DNA from: an uncultured Cellvibrio sp.
GTDB taxonomy: Bacteria; Pseudomonadota; Gammaproteobacteria; Pseudomonadales; Cellvibrionaceae
DNA length: 62,029 nucleotides
Direction of reading: 5' to 3'
Assembly (NCBI GenBank): GCA_946886255.1
Contig: CAMPIG010000001.1
Span: 1 to 62,029, forward strand
Part shown: in pieces, positions 9,990-18,200 of the stretch
How positions within the stretch are numbered: position 1 is the stretch's first letter
How the letters are laid out: each line of letters opens with the position of its first letter
Translations under genes and position numbers: made by a program
The notes under the pieces: model-generated
Database searches by the model: none
What the model saw: only the letters and a program-made list of their open reading frames with translations
What the model was told of the DNA's origin: nothing

Positions 9990-11162
9990 TTACTGACTGG
10001 CCTGCTTGCGAAACTCGCTCGGCGTCATGCCGACTTTTTTCTTGAAGAGCGCGTTGAAGGTTGCCTTGCTGTTAAAACCCATTTCGTACATCAGGTCGAT
10101 CATATTTTTATTAGCTGACTGTGGATCGACTAACAACCGCTTGGCTTCCTCAACGCGATAATGGTTAACAAATTCAAAAAAATTACAATTGAAATGGCGA
10201 TTGATGATATTGGATAACGTCCGTGACGGTATATGTAATTGCCCGGCCAGTTTTTCCAGCGTCAGGGCCGGGATCAGGTAGGGTTTTTCATCTTCCATCC
10301 AGCGGCTCAAGGTTTCTACCAACTCCGGTTTATATTTATCCTTGTTTGTTTCTTCCCTGCCGCTTTCAGTCTCTGGCGTACGCGACTCAAGCCCTTCGCA
10401 AACTGTGGAATGACTTAGTCCAAAGAAGATCAAGATACTCACCAGGATAAACGTAATGTAATTTCCAAATAATCCTGCGGTACCAAAATCCACTGACATG
10501 CCGTACATAATGGACAGAATCAACATCACTGCCACCAACACTGCCCATAAACGGACCCCCAGGAATCCGATCACCAATAGTTTCAACCAGGTTAAATCCA
10601 GCTTGTCGATATCAGAATAATTGTGCTTCAAATGCTTGCCGTAACGGCGAATCTCCAGCAGGCACATCGCGCCCAGGGTTGCGCGGAACAGATCGCGAAA
10701 CAGCGTCACAAAATTCATGTAATGAGGCGCAACCAGCAGGTCATATTCTTCCTGTATGGATTTTTTGGTGGCGAAATCCAGGCTGTAATAAAACACCAGC
10801 TGATGAAGAAGATAAGCAATAAAAGGAATCAGGTAGAGCAGATCGCGCGCTGTCAGGCGGTAATCCTTATACACCAGCGAGCGGGTATACCAGAGTAGCA
10901 AAGGCCCTTCGAGCCAATAACCAAAACCGAATACATAAAACAGGTTGGGCGACCATTCCAATGCAATCGCACGGAACTCGGCTCCGAAACTGATCAGGAT
11001 GTCCAGCGGAATCGCCGCTTGCTGCAACAGGAACAACGCCAATAGCGTGTTGGTCAAGCGTCGTTCACGACGCACAGTCAGCAATAAGATCGCGAAGAGA
11101 ATACATTGATAGGCTGTCATCAACAGCACTACGTCATGGGTATTAAAGATTGTTGCTTCCAT
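9990..11162 (-). CDS. membrane-anchored AraC-family transcriptional regulator
   Basis: The 390-residue protein has an N-terminal half of about seven hydrophobic segments (for example VVLLMTAYQCILFAILLL and FLGVRLWAVLVAVMLILSIM) and a C-terminal AraC helix-turn-helix domain. The DNA-binding part shows SRTLSNIINRHF and the second helix-turn-helix segment YEMGFNSKATFNALFKKKVG with TPSEFRK. Regulators with this layout sense signals in or across the membrane; the ligand is unknown. It lies upstream of dtd on the same strand and has no obvious divergent target. Confidence 0.85.
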   Translation of the reverse strand: MEATIFNTHDVVLLMTAYQCILFAILLLTVRRERRLTNTLLALFLLQQAAIPLDILISFGAEFRAIALEWSPNLFYVFGFGYWLEGPLLLWYTRSLVYKDYRLTARDLLYLIPFIAYLLHQLVFYYSLDFATKKSIQEEYDLLVAPHYMNFVTLFRDLFRATLGAMCLLEIRRYGKHLKHNYSDIDKLDLTWLKLLVIGFLGVRLWAVLVAVMLILSIMYGMSVDFGTAGLFGNYITFILVSILIFFGLSHSTVCEGLESRTPETESGREETNKDKYKPELVETLSRWMEDEKPYLIPALTLEKLAGQLHIPSRTLSNIINRHFNCNFFEFVNHYRVEEAKRLLVDPQSANKNMIDLMYEMGFNSKATFNALFKKKVGMTPSEFRKQASQ

Positions 11163-11297
11163 GGGGATACCATCGAAAAGGATGCGTGGTTTTTTCGTTA
11201 TTGTTCACATCCCGGACCCGGAAAAAAACATCCATGCGCACCGGTCGCATAATCGGGAAATCATCACGCGGCAGCCTGCCGCGCTTTTATTTTTATA

Positions 11298-12269
11298 TTA
11301 CGCCAGGTTGTCACTTTCGTGACGCAACTTTCTGGCCAGCGCATCGGTTGCACGAATCAGGGCATCCACAATACCCGTTTCACGCGAGGCGTGACCTGCT
11401 TCGCGGATAATCTGCAACTCAGCATCCGGCCAGGCTTTGGACAACGCAAAAGCATTATCGACCGGACAAACCATATCGTAACGGCCATGGATAATCACAC
11501 CGGGAATACCTTGCAGCTTGTCCGCATTACGCACAATCTGGTCCTCGGTGAGAAAGGCATTGTTTATAAAATAATGCGACTCGATACGTGCCAGAGACAA
11601 GGCGCGATGCGGTTCAGTAAATGATTCAACAACTTCCTGATTAGGCCGCAGGGTAGCGCAGCGACCTTCCCACAACGACCAGGCTTTGGCAGCGGCCATC
11701 TGCATAATTTCATTGTCGCTGGTCAGATGCCGATAATAAGCCTGCATCAGGTTGTGCTGCTCACTGACCGGAATGGGCTGGATAAAATCCTGCCAGTAAT
11801 CAGGAAAGACATGGCTGGCCCCATCCTGATAGAACCAATGGAAATCCTGCGGCCGACACAGAAAAATACCGCGCAGGATCAAACCCAACACCCGGTCGGG
11901 ATAGGTCTCCGCATACACCAGGCTGAGGGTCGAGCCCCAGGAGCCGCCGAACAATACCCAGCGATCAATTCCCAAATGTTCACGGATGACTTCCATATCC
12001 TCCACCAGTTTTTGCGTGGTATTGTTTTCCAGTTCAGCGTGAGGACGGGACCGCCCGGAGCCGCGCTGATCAAACAGCACGATGCGGTAAACCTCCGGAT
12101 CAAAAAAGCGTCGATCGAACTTACCGCACCCGGCACCCGGCCCACCGTGTACAAACAAAACCGGGATACCGTCGGGGTTGCCCGACTCGTCGACATACAA
12201 TTCGTGGGGGGGCTCCACGGAAATTTCGTGGCGTTGGTAGGGTTTGATTTCGGGGTAAAACGTCTGCAT
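11298..12269 (-). CDS. pip: proline iminopeptidase
   Basis: Cytoplasmic serine peptidase (S33 family) that releases N-terminal proline. Visible are the oxyanion HGGPGAGC, the FDQRGSGRS segment, the nucleophile elbow GGSWGSTLSL, and the late histidine in REAGHAS. The first methionine in frame is at 12287, but the Met at 12269 (MQTFYPEI) follows AAAGGAAAAACT at proper spacing and matches known N termini, so it is chosen, giving 323 residues. It is monocistronic, oriented toward the AraC gene. Confidence 0.93.
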   Translation of the reverse strand: MQTFYPEIKPYQRHEISVEPPHELYVDESGNPDGIPVLFVHGGPGAGCGKFDRRFFDPEVYRIVLFDQRGSGRSRPHAELENNTTQKLVEDMEVIREHLGIDRWVLFGGSWGSTLSLVYAETYPDRVLGLILRGIFLCRPQDFHWFYQDGASHVFPDYWQDFIQPIPVSEQHNLMQAYYRHLTSDNEIMQMAAAKAWSLWEGRCATLRPNQEVVESFTEPHRALSLARIESHYFINNAFLTEDQIVRNADKLQGIPGVIIHGRYDMVCPVDNAFALSKAWPDAELQIIREAGHASRETGIVDALIRATDALARKLRHESDNLA

Positions 12270-12521
12270 AGTTTTTCCTTTCAGCAATACTGCACGCCAA
12301 AACCGTCACACATACCACCAGACAGTTTCAAAGATTAACAGTAGCACACCATGACATTTTTATCGGCTCCCGCCACGGGTTAAAACCCATTTTGTGGCAC
12401 AGAACGCAAGATGCTTCTTGCGTCGTGCTTTACAAGTTTTCACAAAATGACAGATTCTACTGACATAGACTGACAAACTCATCTTTTAGACTGCTGCGCA
12501 ATCTACCGAGGGAGTGCCACC

Positions 12522-13271
12522 ATGCAACGCGCCGAACGCCTGTTCCAGCTACTCACCCTGTTACGCAACCGCCGCACAGCACTGACTGCGCGCCAGTTGA
12601 GTGAACACATGCAAGTCTCCGAGCGCACCATCTACCGCGACGTTCAGGCCCTCAGCTTGTCCGGTGTGCCAGTAGAAGGCGAAGCCGGGGTTGGCTACCG
12701 CCTGCAACGTCACTTCCAGTTGCCACCTTTAATGTTTGACCGCCACGAAGTAGAAGCGCTGTTATTAGGCGCACGCATGGTCAGCGGCTGGGGCGACAGC
12801 CAGATGGCCGCCAGCGCCAACAGTGCCATTCAGAAGATCCTCGCCGTGCTGCCCGACCACCTGCGTCATAGCGACGAAAACTTGCCGCTGCTGGTGCCGA
12901 CCTACGATGAATATCAGAAGATCTACACCGCTCACAGCCAAACCATCCGCGAAGCCATTCGCCAGCAACGGATGTTGTTGATCGATTACAAACGAGCCGA
13001 TGAGCAAACCTCCTCCCGGCAAGTCGAGCCACTGGGCCTGATCTTTTGGGGCAAGGTATGGACCTTGGTAGCCTGGTGTCAATTGCGCAACGACTATCGC
13101 GTATTTCGCCTTGATCGCATCCAGCAATTAACGACCACGGATGAAAAATTCACAACCAGTGATAACAAAAGTCTGAAGCATTATCTGAACCTGATGGCGG
13201 AAAATTATGAGCAATACAACGAGCAAGCCTACGACTGCCACAAACAAGAAGTCGCCGAGCTTATCGAGTAA
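12522..13271 (+). CDS. YafY-type HTH/WYL transcriptional regulator
   Basis: The 249-residue protein starts with an HTH_11-type winged helix (LTARQLSEHMQVSERTIYRD followed by VQAL) and continues with a WYL domain in which LLIDYKRAD and the VEPLGLIFWGKVWTLVAWCQL strand are recognisable. WYL domains sense ligands, sometimes nucleic-acid derivatives, and regulate DNA-damage or metabolic genes. The start follows GGGAG. Its last 65 bases overlap tag, a DNA-repair gene, so the regulator and repair enzyme are translationally coupled. Confidence 0.9.
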   Translation: MQRAERLFQLLTLLRNRRTALTARQLSEHMQVSERTIYRDVQALSLSGVPVEGEAGVGYRLQRHFQLPPLMFDRHEVEALLLGARMVSGWGDSQMAASANSAIQKILAVLPDHLRHSDENLPLLVPTYDEYQKIYTAHSQTIREAIRQQRMLLIDYKRADEQTSSRQVEPLGLIFWGKVWTLVAWCQLRNDYRVFRLDRIQQLTTTDEKFTTSDNKSLKHYLNLMAENYEQYNEQAYDCHKQEVAELIE

Positions 13272-13839
13272 ACCACCCGTTCGCTGTGGCTGGTGCGGCA
13301 CGGATGAACTCTATTGCCAATACCATGATGAAGAATGGGGCGTGCCGGTTTACGACGACCAGAAGATGTTTGAGTTTCTGGTTCTGGAAGGTGCCCAGGC
13401 GGGTTTGTCGTGGATTACGGTGTTGCGCAAGCGGGAGGCGTACCGCAAGGCGTTTGATAATTTTGATCCCGTTAAGATTGCCCGTTACAGCGAGGCGAAA
13501 AAGGCGAAGCTGCTGTTAAACCCCGGCATCATCCGTAACCGTTTGAAGATTGAGAGCGTGGTGCGCAATGCACGGGCGTATCTGGATTTGCAGGAACAGG
13601 GGGAGAGTTTCAGCGATTTTCTGTGGCAGTTTGTGGGCGGCAAGCCGAAACAAAACCGGCGCCGCACAATGGCGGATATTCCGGCGTCGACGCCGGAGTC
13701 GGATGCGATGAGTAAGGCATTAAAGAAACGCGGGTTTAATTTTGTGGGCTCTACAATCTGTTATGCACATATGCAGGCAACCGGGATGGTGAACGATCAT
13801 TTGATTAGTTGCCATCGGTATGAGGATTGTGTTGGCTAA
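13207..13839 (+). CDS. tag: DNA-3-methyladenine glycosylase I
   Basis: Tag excises 3-methyladenine from alkylated DNA. The zinc-binding N terminus RCGWCGTDELYCQYHDEEWG, the core FEFLVLEGAQAGLSW, and the C-terminal TICYAHMQATGMVNDH with its Cys/His ligands are all present. The 210 residues include about 26 poorly conserved N-terminal residues rich in Ser/Thr/Lys encoded inside the upstream WYL gene. No other in-frame start exists before the conserved core, so the 65-base overlap is probably real. Confidence 0.94.
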   Translation: MSNTTSKPTTATNKKSPSLSSKPPVRCGWCGTDELYCQYHDEEWGVPVYDDQKMFEFLVLEGAQAGLSWITVLRKREAYRKAFDNFDPVKIARYSEAKKAKLLLNPGIIRNRLKIESVVRNARAYLDLQEQGESFSDFLWQFVGGKPKQNRRRTMADIPASTPESDAMSKALKKRGFNFVGSTICYAHMQATGMVNDHLISCHRYEDCVG

Positions 13840-14018
13840 TTCCAGGGGTTGTTTATCGTGCTCATGGACAATAACGCGTGGCGGCAAGGGCGATGCGTAA
13901 ACTCAAAGTTTGTAGGGAAAACCTGTTTAATCTCAAAGATGCAGTGTGGAAATTTCTCCTCGCTGGTATGCACCATGAGCTTTTTTTATGAGTCATGCTG
14001 TGGCACAAATGTCCCAGA
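13840..14018. other. left part of a 546-base gap with no convincing gene
   Basis: Between tag and the small gene at 14386 there is no credible coding region. A frame of 111 codons at 13849-14184 runs straight through a long inverted repeat and has no family resemblance. The gap holds that repeat (14019-14122) and otherwise nothing recognised. Confidence 0.6.
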
Positions 14019-14122
14019 ATGGCTTCCGATATCTATTCCGAGACCATCACCAGCATGGATGCTGGTGATGAGCCTACACGGACGTATTCACGGCGTGTCT
14101 CGGAATAGATATCGGAAGCCAT
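14019..14122. repeat. 104-base element with perfect 26-bp terminal inverted repeats and inner hairpin
   Basis: The left arm 14019-14044 (starts ATGGCTTCCGATATC) is exactly complementary to the right arm 14097-14122 over 26 bases. Inside, CATCACCAGCAT (14045-14056) and ATGCTGGTGATG (14059-14070) form a second perfect 12-bp hairpin with a 2-base loop, and GACGTATTCACGGCGTG follows. This could be a small non-autonomous mobile element or a structured RNA. No transposase is nearby and no target duplication was identified. Confidence 0.75.
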
Positions 14123-14385
14123 GTCCCACCTGCGAACAGCCATTCAAACGACAAACTTTCCGCCTATATTTCCAGCCGACGTAAAACCAGTTCAAAAAAC
14201 CAGCAATAAAAACAAAACAATCTATTAACGCTCTATTAGCCACAGACCTACTCGTCTATGCTTCGAAAACCTGGCACACGATCATCCTGCGGAACCACTC
14301 AAGGAGGACAGGGTCATCAAACATACATCAATAACACATCGACGCTAGGCTACCTCACTGCACAACATCGACATGGAGCAAAGTT

Positions 14386-14601
14386 ATGAGCAAACATCGC
14401 CAAACCGTTGGAGTCGGCGTAAACCTCGGTCACACTGAAGCACTGCGCGATCAATTAGTTGCCGAGATCACCGAATACGAACGTCAACAAGCCTCGTTGA
14501 AGTTAAACGGAAACCACGTGAACTTCAGCATGATTCAAACCTATAAGGAATTGATTCATGCGCGACGGGAAATGCTGAATAAATTACCACCCCGTTTTTA
14601 A
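14386..14601 (+). CDS. small hypothetical protein, 71 aa
   Basis: No family recognised. The 71-residue product is hydrophilic and mostly helical by composition (EALRDQLVAEITEYERQQ; YKELIHARREMLNKLPPRF), without signal peptide or membrane segment, and would be cytoplasmic. The ATG at 14386 follows GGAGCAAAG with suitable spacing, and codon use resembles neighbouring genes, so it is likely real. It stands alone between the inverted-repeat element and the moeA end. Confidence 0.6.
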   Translation: MSKHRQTVGVGVNLGHTEALRDQLVAEITEYERQQASLKLNGNHVNFSMIQTYKELIHARREMLNKLPPRF

Positions 14602-14702
14602 CCCGCCCCAACGCCCGCGTCATCTCACCCATTCGGGATGACCGGGGCAAGTTTTCAACATCCCATCCGTAACTCATACGGCGGACAGACGTTTGTTTAT
14701 TC

Positions 14703-15884
14703 TTACAACGGATAAACCTGTACCTCATCGCCTTCTGCCACGCTGATACCCACATCAATACGCACCAGGCAATTGGCCCACACCACGGACGACAATGCCC
14801 CGGAACTCTGTTGCGGATAAATCTCCACCCCGGTTGGCGTGATGCGCCCGCGCAGGTATTCACAGCGCTTGCGCGGGTTGGGCAAAGCAAATAACGCAGG
14901 TAAGCGCAAAGGTTGTGGAGATACATAGGTGCGCCCCTGGCGTTTGAACAGCAGTGCGCGCACCAGCAGGGTAAATGTCACGAAAGCAGAAACCGGATTG
15001 CCCGGCAGGCCGACAAACGGCGTTTCACCCACGTAACCGAATGCCAGGGGTTTGCCGGGCTTGAGGTTAATCTTCCACAGTTTCAACTCGCCCAGTTCGG
15101 TCACCGCCGCTTTCACGTGGTCTTCTTCGCCGACCGACACACCGCCGCTGCTGAGGATAACATCGGCCTCGGCAGCCTGTTGCAACGCGGCTTTGGTGGC
15201 ATCAAGCGTGTCAGCCACAATACCCAGATCGACGACCTCGCACCCGAGATCGCGCAGCAAACCGGTGAGCAGATAGCGATTGGAGTTGTAGATTTTGCCC
15301 GGCGCCTGGGGTTGACCCGGTTCCAGCAGTTCATCGCCTGTGGATAGCAATGCGACACGGAGCGGGCGGTAAACCATGACCTCGGCAATGTTCACAGAAG
15401 CCAGCAGCCCCACATCTTCCGCGCCCAGATAATGGCCTTTTTCCAGCAGGCGCGTACCGGCGTGAATATCCTGCCCTTGCGGGCGAATATTTTCCCAGGG
15501 TTTGACCGGTGCCAACAGGCTGACCCAGTCGCCCTCTACCCGACAATCTTCCTGAATAATGACGGCATCTGCACCGGCGGGAATTTCTGCGCCGGTAAAA
15601 ATCCGTGCCGCCGTGCCAGCCAGCAACGGTTGTGCAACCTCCCCGGCCACAATGCGTTGGCTGATGGGCAGGCTGCTGCCCACTTGCAAACCCATGCTGT
15701 TCACCGCGTAGCCGTCCATCGCACTGTTGTCCGCCGGTGGCACGTTGATACTGGCCTGGTATGGCTGTGCGAGAACCCGACCAAAAGCGTGCATCAGTGG
15801 CAGAGTTTCAGTGACTTTGATCGTACTCACACCATCAATCAACTGCTGGCGGGCGGATTCAATGCTGATGAGCTTTTTGGTCAT
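14703..15884 (-). CDS. moeA: molybdopterin molybdenumtransferase MoeA
   Basis: MoeA inserts molybdenum into adenylylated molybdopterin. Signatures seen: NSAMDGYAV near the N terminus, GAEIPAGADAVI, the ILSSGGVSVGEEDHV loop and GLPGNPVSAFVTF. An upstream in-frame Met at 15929 would add 15 residues; the Met at 15884 aligns better with known N termini and has GGA eight bases before it, so it is preferred, giving 393 residues. It is followed, across a REP-like palindrome, by moaB and moaA on the same strand, so cofactor genes are clustered beside the nitrite operon. Confidence 0.92.
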   Translation of the reverse strand: MTKKLISIESARQQLIDGVSTIKVTETLPLMHAFGRVLAQPYQASINVPPADNSAMDGYAVNSMGLQVGSSLPISQRIVAGEVAQPLLAGTAARIFTGAEIPAGADAVIIQEDCRVEGDWVSLLAPVKPWENIRPQGQDIHAGTRLLEKGHYLGAEDVGLLASVNIAEVMVYRPLRVALLSTGDELLEPGQPQAPGKIYNSNRYLLTGLLRDLGCEVVDLGIVADTLDATKAALQQAAEADVILSSGGVSVGEEDHVKAAVTELGELKLWKINLKPGKPLAFGYVGETPFVGLPGNPVSAFVTFTLLVRALLFKRQGRTYVSPQPLRLPALFALPNPRKRCEYLRGRITPTGVEIYPQQSSGALSSVVWANCLVRIDVGISVAEGDEVQVYPL

Positions 15885-15984
15885 GGCGTTATCCAAGGTC
15901 TTTTTGTTATCGATCAGGTTTTTACGCATTAGCGCCAGGTGTGAATGATGATGGTGGGGGTTGGTGAGGCGTTCTTCAAATTGG

Positions 15985-16024
15985 TTGTCGGATTACGCGG
16001 CTTTGCCGCTAATCCGACCTACGG
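15985..16024. repeat. REP-like palindrome 3 (single)
   Basis: One copy of the dispersed palindrome, TTGTCGGATTACG ... CGCTAATCCGACCTACGGG, with the loop GGCTTTGCC. It sits between moaB and moeA, just after the moaB stop codon at 16032, and could stabilise or end the moaA-moaB message. Confidence 0.8.
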
Positions 16025-16031
16025 GTGCGAT

Positions 16032-16541
16032 TCACAGTTTGATTTGTTCGACGAAGTTGCAGGGGCGGTGGCGGCTGTCGAGCTGATCCTTGATGATGCG
16101 CTGCCAGGCGGTTGTGCAGGCACCGGTTGAACCAGGCAGGCAAAAAATCAATGTGCGATTGGCGAGCCCGGCGGTAGCGCGCGACTGGATAGTCGAGGTA
16201 CCGATCTCTTCATAGGACACCTGACGAAACAGCTCGCCAAAGCCCACTACGGTTTTATCGAACAGCGGCGTAACGGCCTCTACGGTACTGTCGCGGCCCG
16301 CAAACCCGGTGCCGCCGGTAATTAAAATCACCTGCGCCTGCGCATCCACAATCCAGGTAGAGATGACGGCACGGATCTGATAGATATCGTCTTTCACCAG
16401 ATCGCGTTGATGCAGTTGATGCCCGGCTTCTTGCAGCAAATCCTGCAAGCGTTGCCCGGAGGTATCGGTCTCGCGGTTGCGGGTGTCCGAAACGGTCAGC
16501 ACACAAATATTTAAGGGAACGAAGTCAGTTTGACTGCTCAC
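16032..16541 (-). CDS. moaB: molybdenum cofactor biosynthesis protein B (molybdopterin adenylyltransferase-like)
   Basis: A 169-residue MoaB/MogA-fold protein. The family core is clear: ICVLTVSDTR with TSGQRL, VILITGGTGFAGRDST, and the late IFCLPGSTGACTTAW. MoaB-type proteins act in cofactor synthesis between molybdopterin formation and metal insertion. The start is GTG at 16541, preceded by AAGGA. It lies 45 bases downstream of moaA and shares its direction, so both are probably in one transcript. Confidence 0.92.
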   Translation of the reverse strand: MSSQTDFVPLNICVLTVSDTRNRETDTSGQRLQDLLQEAGHQLHQRDLVKDDIYQIRAVISTWIVDAQAQVILITGGTGFAGRDSTVEAVTPLFDKTVVGFGELFRQVSYEEIGTSTIQSRATAGLANRTLIFCLPGSTGACTTAWQRIIKDQLDSRHRPCNFVEQIKL

Positions 16542-16586
16542 AAATGAATGTCCTTGAACCAGCGTAGGGAGATAGCGGCCGGGATG

Positions 16587-17651
16587 TCAGCCGCCGGTGG
16601 TATTCATAAAGCGCAAGATTTGGGGCTCTTCAGCCAAATTAAAGTTATGTTGCAGCGGTTTATTGGCCATGGCCGCGATAATCGCTTCGCGCAAGGGCGC
16701 CGGATCATCGGGTGACGCACGTAGCGACGCGCGCAGGTCAACGCTATTTTCCTGCCCCAGACACAACAGCAACCGTCCGACGGCGGTCACTCGCACGCGG
16801 TTGCAACTGCTGCAAAAATTCTGGCTGTGGGGGGAGATAAAACCAATGCGCGAAGTATGAGTACCACTGCGCCAGTAACGCGCCGGCCCCCCGGAGGTAT
16901 CATCCACCGGTGCCAGAGGAAACTGTTGTTCGATCAAACCGCGCAGCTCGGCACTGCTGACAAATTCGGCGGCCCGCCCGTGGTCATCGATACGCCCCAA
17001 GGGCATCTCTTCGATAAAGCTGATATCCAACCCTTCATCCAGAGCAAAGCGCACCAGGTCCGGCACTTCGTCAGCGTTGAAATGTTTCAGGGCGACGCAG
17101 TTCAATTTAATCCGCGAAAACCCCACCCGCTGTGCGGCGCGAATACCTTCCAGTACCTGTTGTACACCGCCAAAGCGCGTCAGCCGACGGAAGCGTTCCG
17201 GGTCGAGGCTGTCGAGGCTGATATTGATGCGATCTACACCGGCGTCATGCAGAGCCTGGGCGTAGCGCGCCAGATGGGTGGCATTGGTGGTCAGGCATAA
17301 ACTGCGCAGGCCGGACAACTGACCCAGTTGTTCCATCAGTTCAATCACGCCCCGCCGAATCAACGGCTCCCCACCGGTGATGCGTAACTTATGCACACCC
17401 AACTCGGTAAAGGTTTTACCCACTTGCACCAGTTCTTCGATGGTGAGCAGCTCATTGCGCGGTAAAAACGTCATGTCCTCCGCCATGCAGTACACACAGC
17501 GCAGGTCGCAACGGTCGGTAATCGACAGGCGTACATAGGTAATCTCGCGCCCGAACCCATCCATCAGGGCAGCGTGGCGGAGAGCGACGGGTCGATCAGT
17601 TTCCGAAGGACTCGCTTTCAAAAAAGGCACTGTGTACATAGATGTTCTCAA
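16587..17651 (-). CDS. moaA: GTP 3',8-cyclase MoaA (radical SAM)
   Basis: MoaA makes the first pterin intermediate from GTP using two 4Fe-4S clusters. The radical-SAM CxxxCxxC is in TDRCDLRCVYCMAED, the second cluster cysteines are in FCSSCNRVR and LLLCLGQ, and the C-terminal double glycine needed for activity ends the protein (NTTGG). The frame can start at TTG 17651 (with AGGTGAG just upstream) or at ATG 17639; the choice is open. It is divergent from the nitrite operon across a 550-base regulatory gap. Confidence 0.95.
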   Translation of the reverse strand: MRTSMYTVPFLKASPSETDRPVALRHAALMDGFGREITYVRLSITDRCDLRCVYCMAEDMTFLPRNELLTIEELVQVGKTFTELGVHKLRITGGEPLIRRGVIELMEQLGQLSGLRSLCLTTNATHLARYAQALHDAGVDRINISLDSLDPERFRRLTRFGGVQQVLEGIRAAQRVGFSRIKLNCVALKHFNADEVPDLVRFALDEGLDISFIEEMPLGRIDDHGRAAEFVSSAELRGLIEQQFPLAPVDDTSGGPARYWRSGTHTSRIGFISPHSQNFCSSCNRVRVTAVGRLLLCLGQENSVDLRASLRASPDDPAPLREAIIAAMANKPLQHNFNLAEEPQILRFMNTTGG

Positions 17652-17861
17652 CTCACCTCAGTGATCACATGATAGCGCAGAGTCTCGCGGGGTCCTGTTA
17701 ACTTTACAGCGCCTAACGTTTATTAAGGCGTTTCTCGTTTGATAGCGCGTTCCGAGGCAGTGCAATTAACAAACCAGCTTCGCGGTTAGACCAAATCCAG
17801 GCATCAAGCCCCGCACAAACACACCTACTTTACTTCACTGGCAACCCCTGGAGAACACAAA

Positions 17862-17878
17862 TGCACACTATTGGTTCT
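17862..17878 (+). promoter_or_regulatory. candidate NtrC-binding site 1
   Basis: TGCACACTATTGGTTCT matches the NtrC consensus TGCAC(C)-N5-GGTGCA at the left half and at the first two bases of the right half. It lies 97 bases upstream of a better copy and about 220 bases before a sigma-54 promoter, a usual enhancer distance. The identical TGCACA-N5-GG layout of both sites strengthens the call. Confidence 0.5.
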
Positions 17879-17958
17879 CATGCACCACGTGTTGATTCAT
17901 TTTGGATCATTTTCGTTAAAAAATTCCACTGCGTTTTTGCAATAAAAAAGCGCACACC

Positions 17959-17975
17959 TGCACACCATTGGTGCC
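17959..17975 (+). promoter_or_regulatory. candidate NtrC-binding site 2
   Basis: TGCACACCATTGGTGCC fits the 17-base NtrC dyad TGCACC-N5-GGTGCA with two mismatches. It is centred about 120 bases upstream of the -24 element at 18085. NtrC (or a NtrC-like activator) would activate the nitrite operon under nitrogen limitation from here. Confidence 0.62.
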
Positions 17976-18084
17976 GTACTGCAAACTCACCCGGCCCGTT
18001 CAAATGTCAACGACAACCTTTTTACCATTCATAACCTCTTGAAAGTAAAGCACTAAAAAAAATTATCCGTGCCCGATTGGCAGA

Positions 18085-18100
18085 TGGCATTGTCTTTGCT
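18085..18100 (+). promoter_or_regulatory. sigma-54 (RpoN) -24/-12 promoter of the nitrite operon
   Basis: TGGCATTGTCTTTGCT matches TGGCACG-N4-TTGCW, with GG (18086-18087) and GC (18098-18099) at the required spacing of ten intervening bases. The predicted start of transcription is near 18111, which leaves about 90 bases of leader before the GTG at 18201. The enhancer-like NtrC dyads upstream support it. Confidence 0.75.
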
Positions 18101-18200
18101 CAAGTCCCTTTGTGCAGTTTTGATCACTGCAAGATGTTTTAAGACCGGTGCAACTTTTCATTTTTTCTGTTGCGTCGCCACTACACAAAGGGCTGTCATT

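Noticed and set aside
13849..14184. 111-codon open frame
   Set aside because: It runs through the perfect 26-bp inverted repeat, has unusual composition and no ribosome site or family resemblance.
17711..17731. Hairpin with CGCCT/AGGCG arms upstream of moaA, considered as a Moco riboswitch part
   Set aside because: The surrounding sequence did not match the conserved Moco RNA core by eye; an Rfam covariance search would be needed to support it.
18106..18192. CCCTTTGTG (18106-18114) complementary to CACAAAGGG (18184-18192), which covers the SUMT ribosome site; considered as a translational switch
   Set aside because: The predicted transcription start near 18111 would leave only part of the left arm in the RNA, so the pairing is doubtful.
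18069..18200. 44-codon N-terminal extension of the SUMT gene
   Set aside because: It would begin upstream of the sigma-54 promoter's transcription start and has no family resemblance; GTG 18201 has a better ribosome site.
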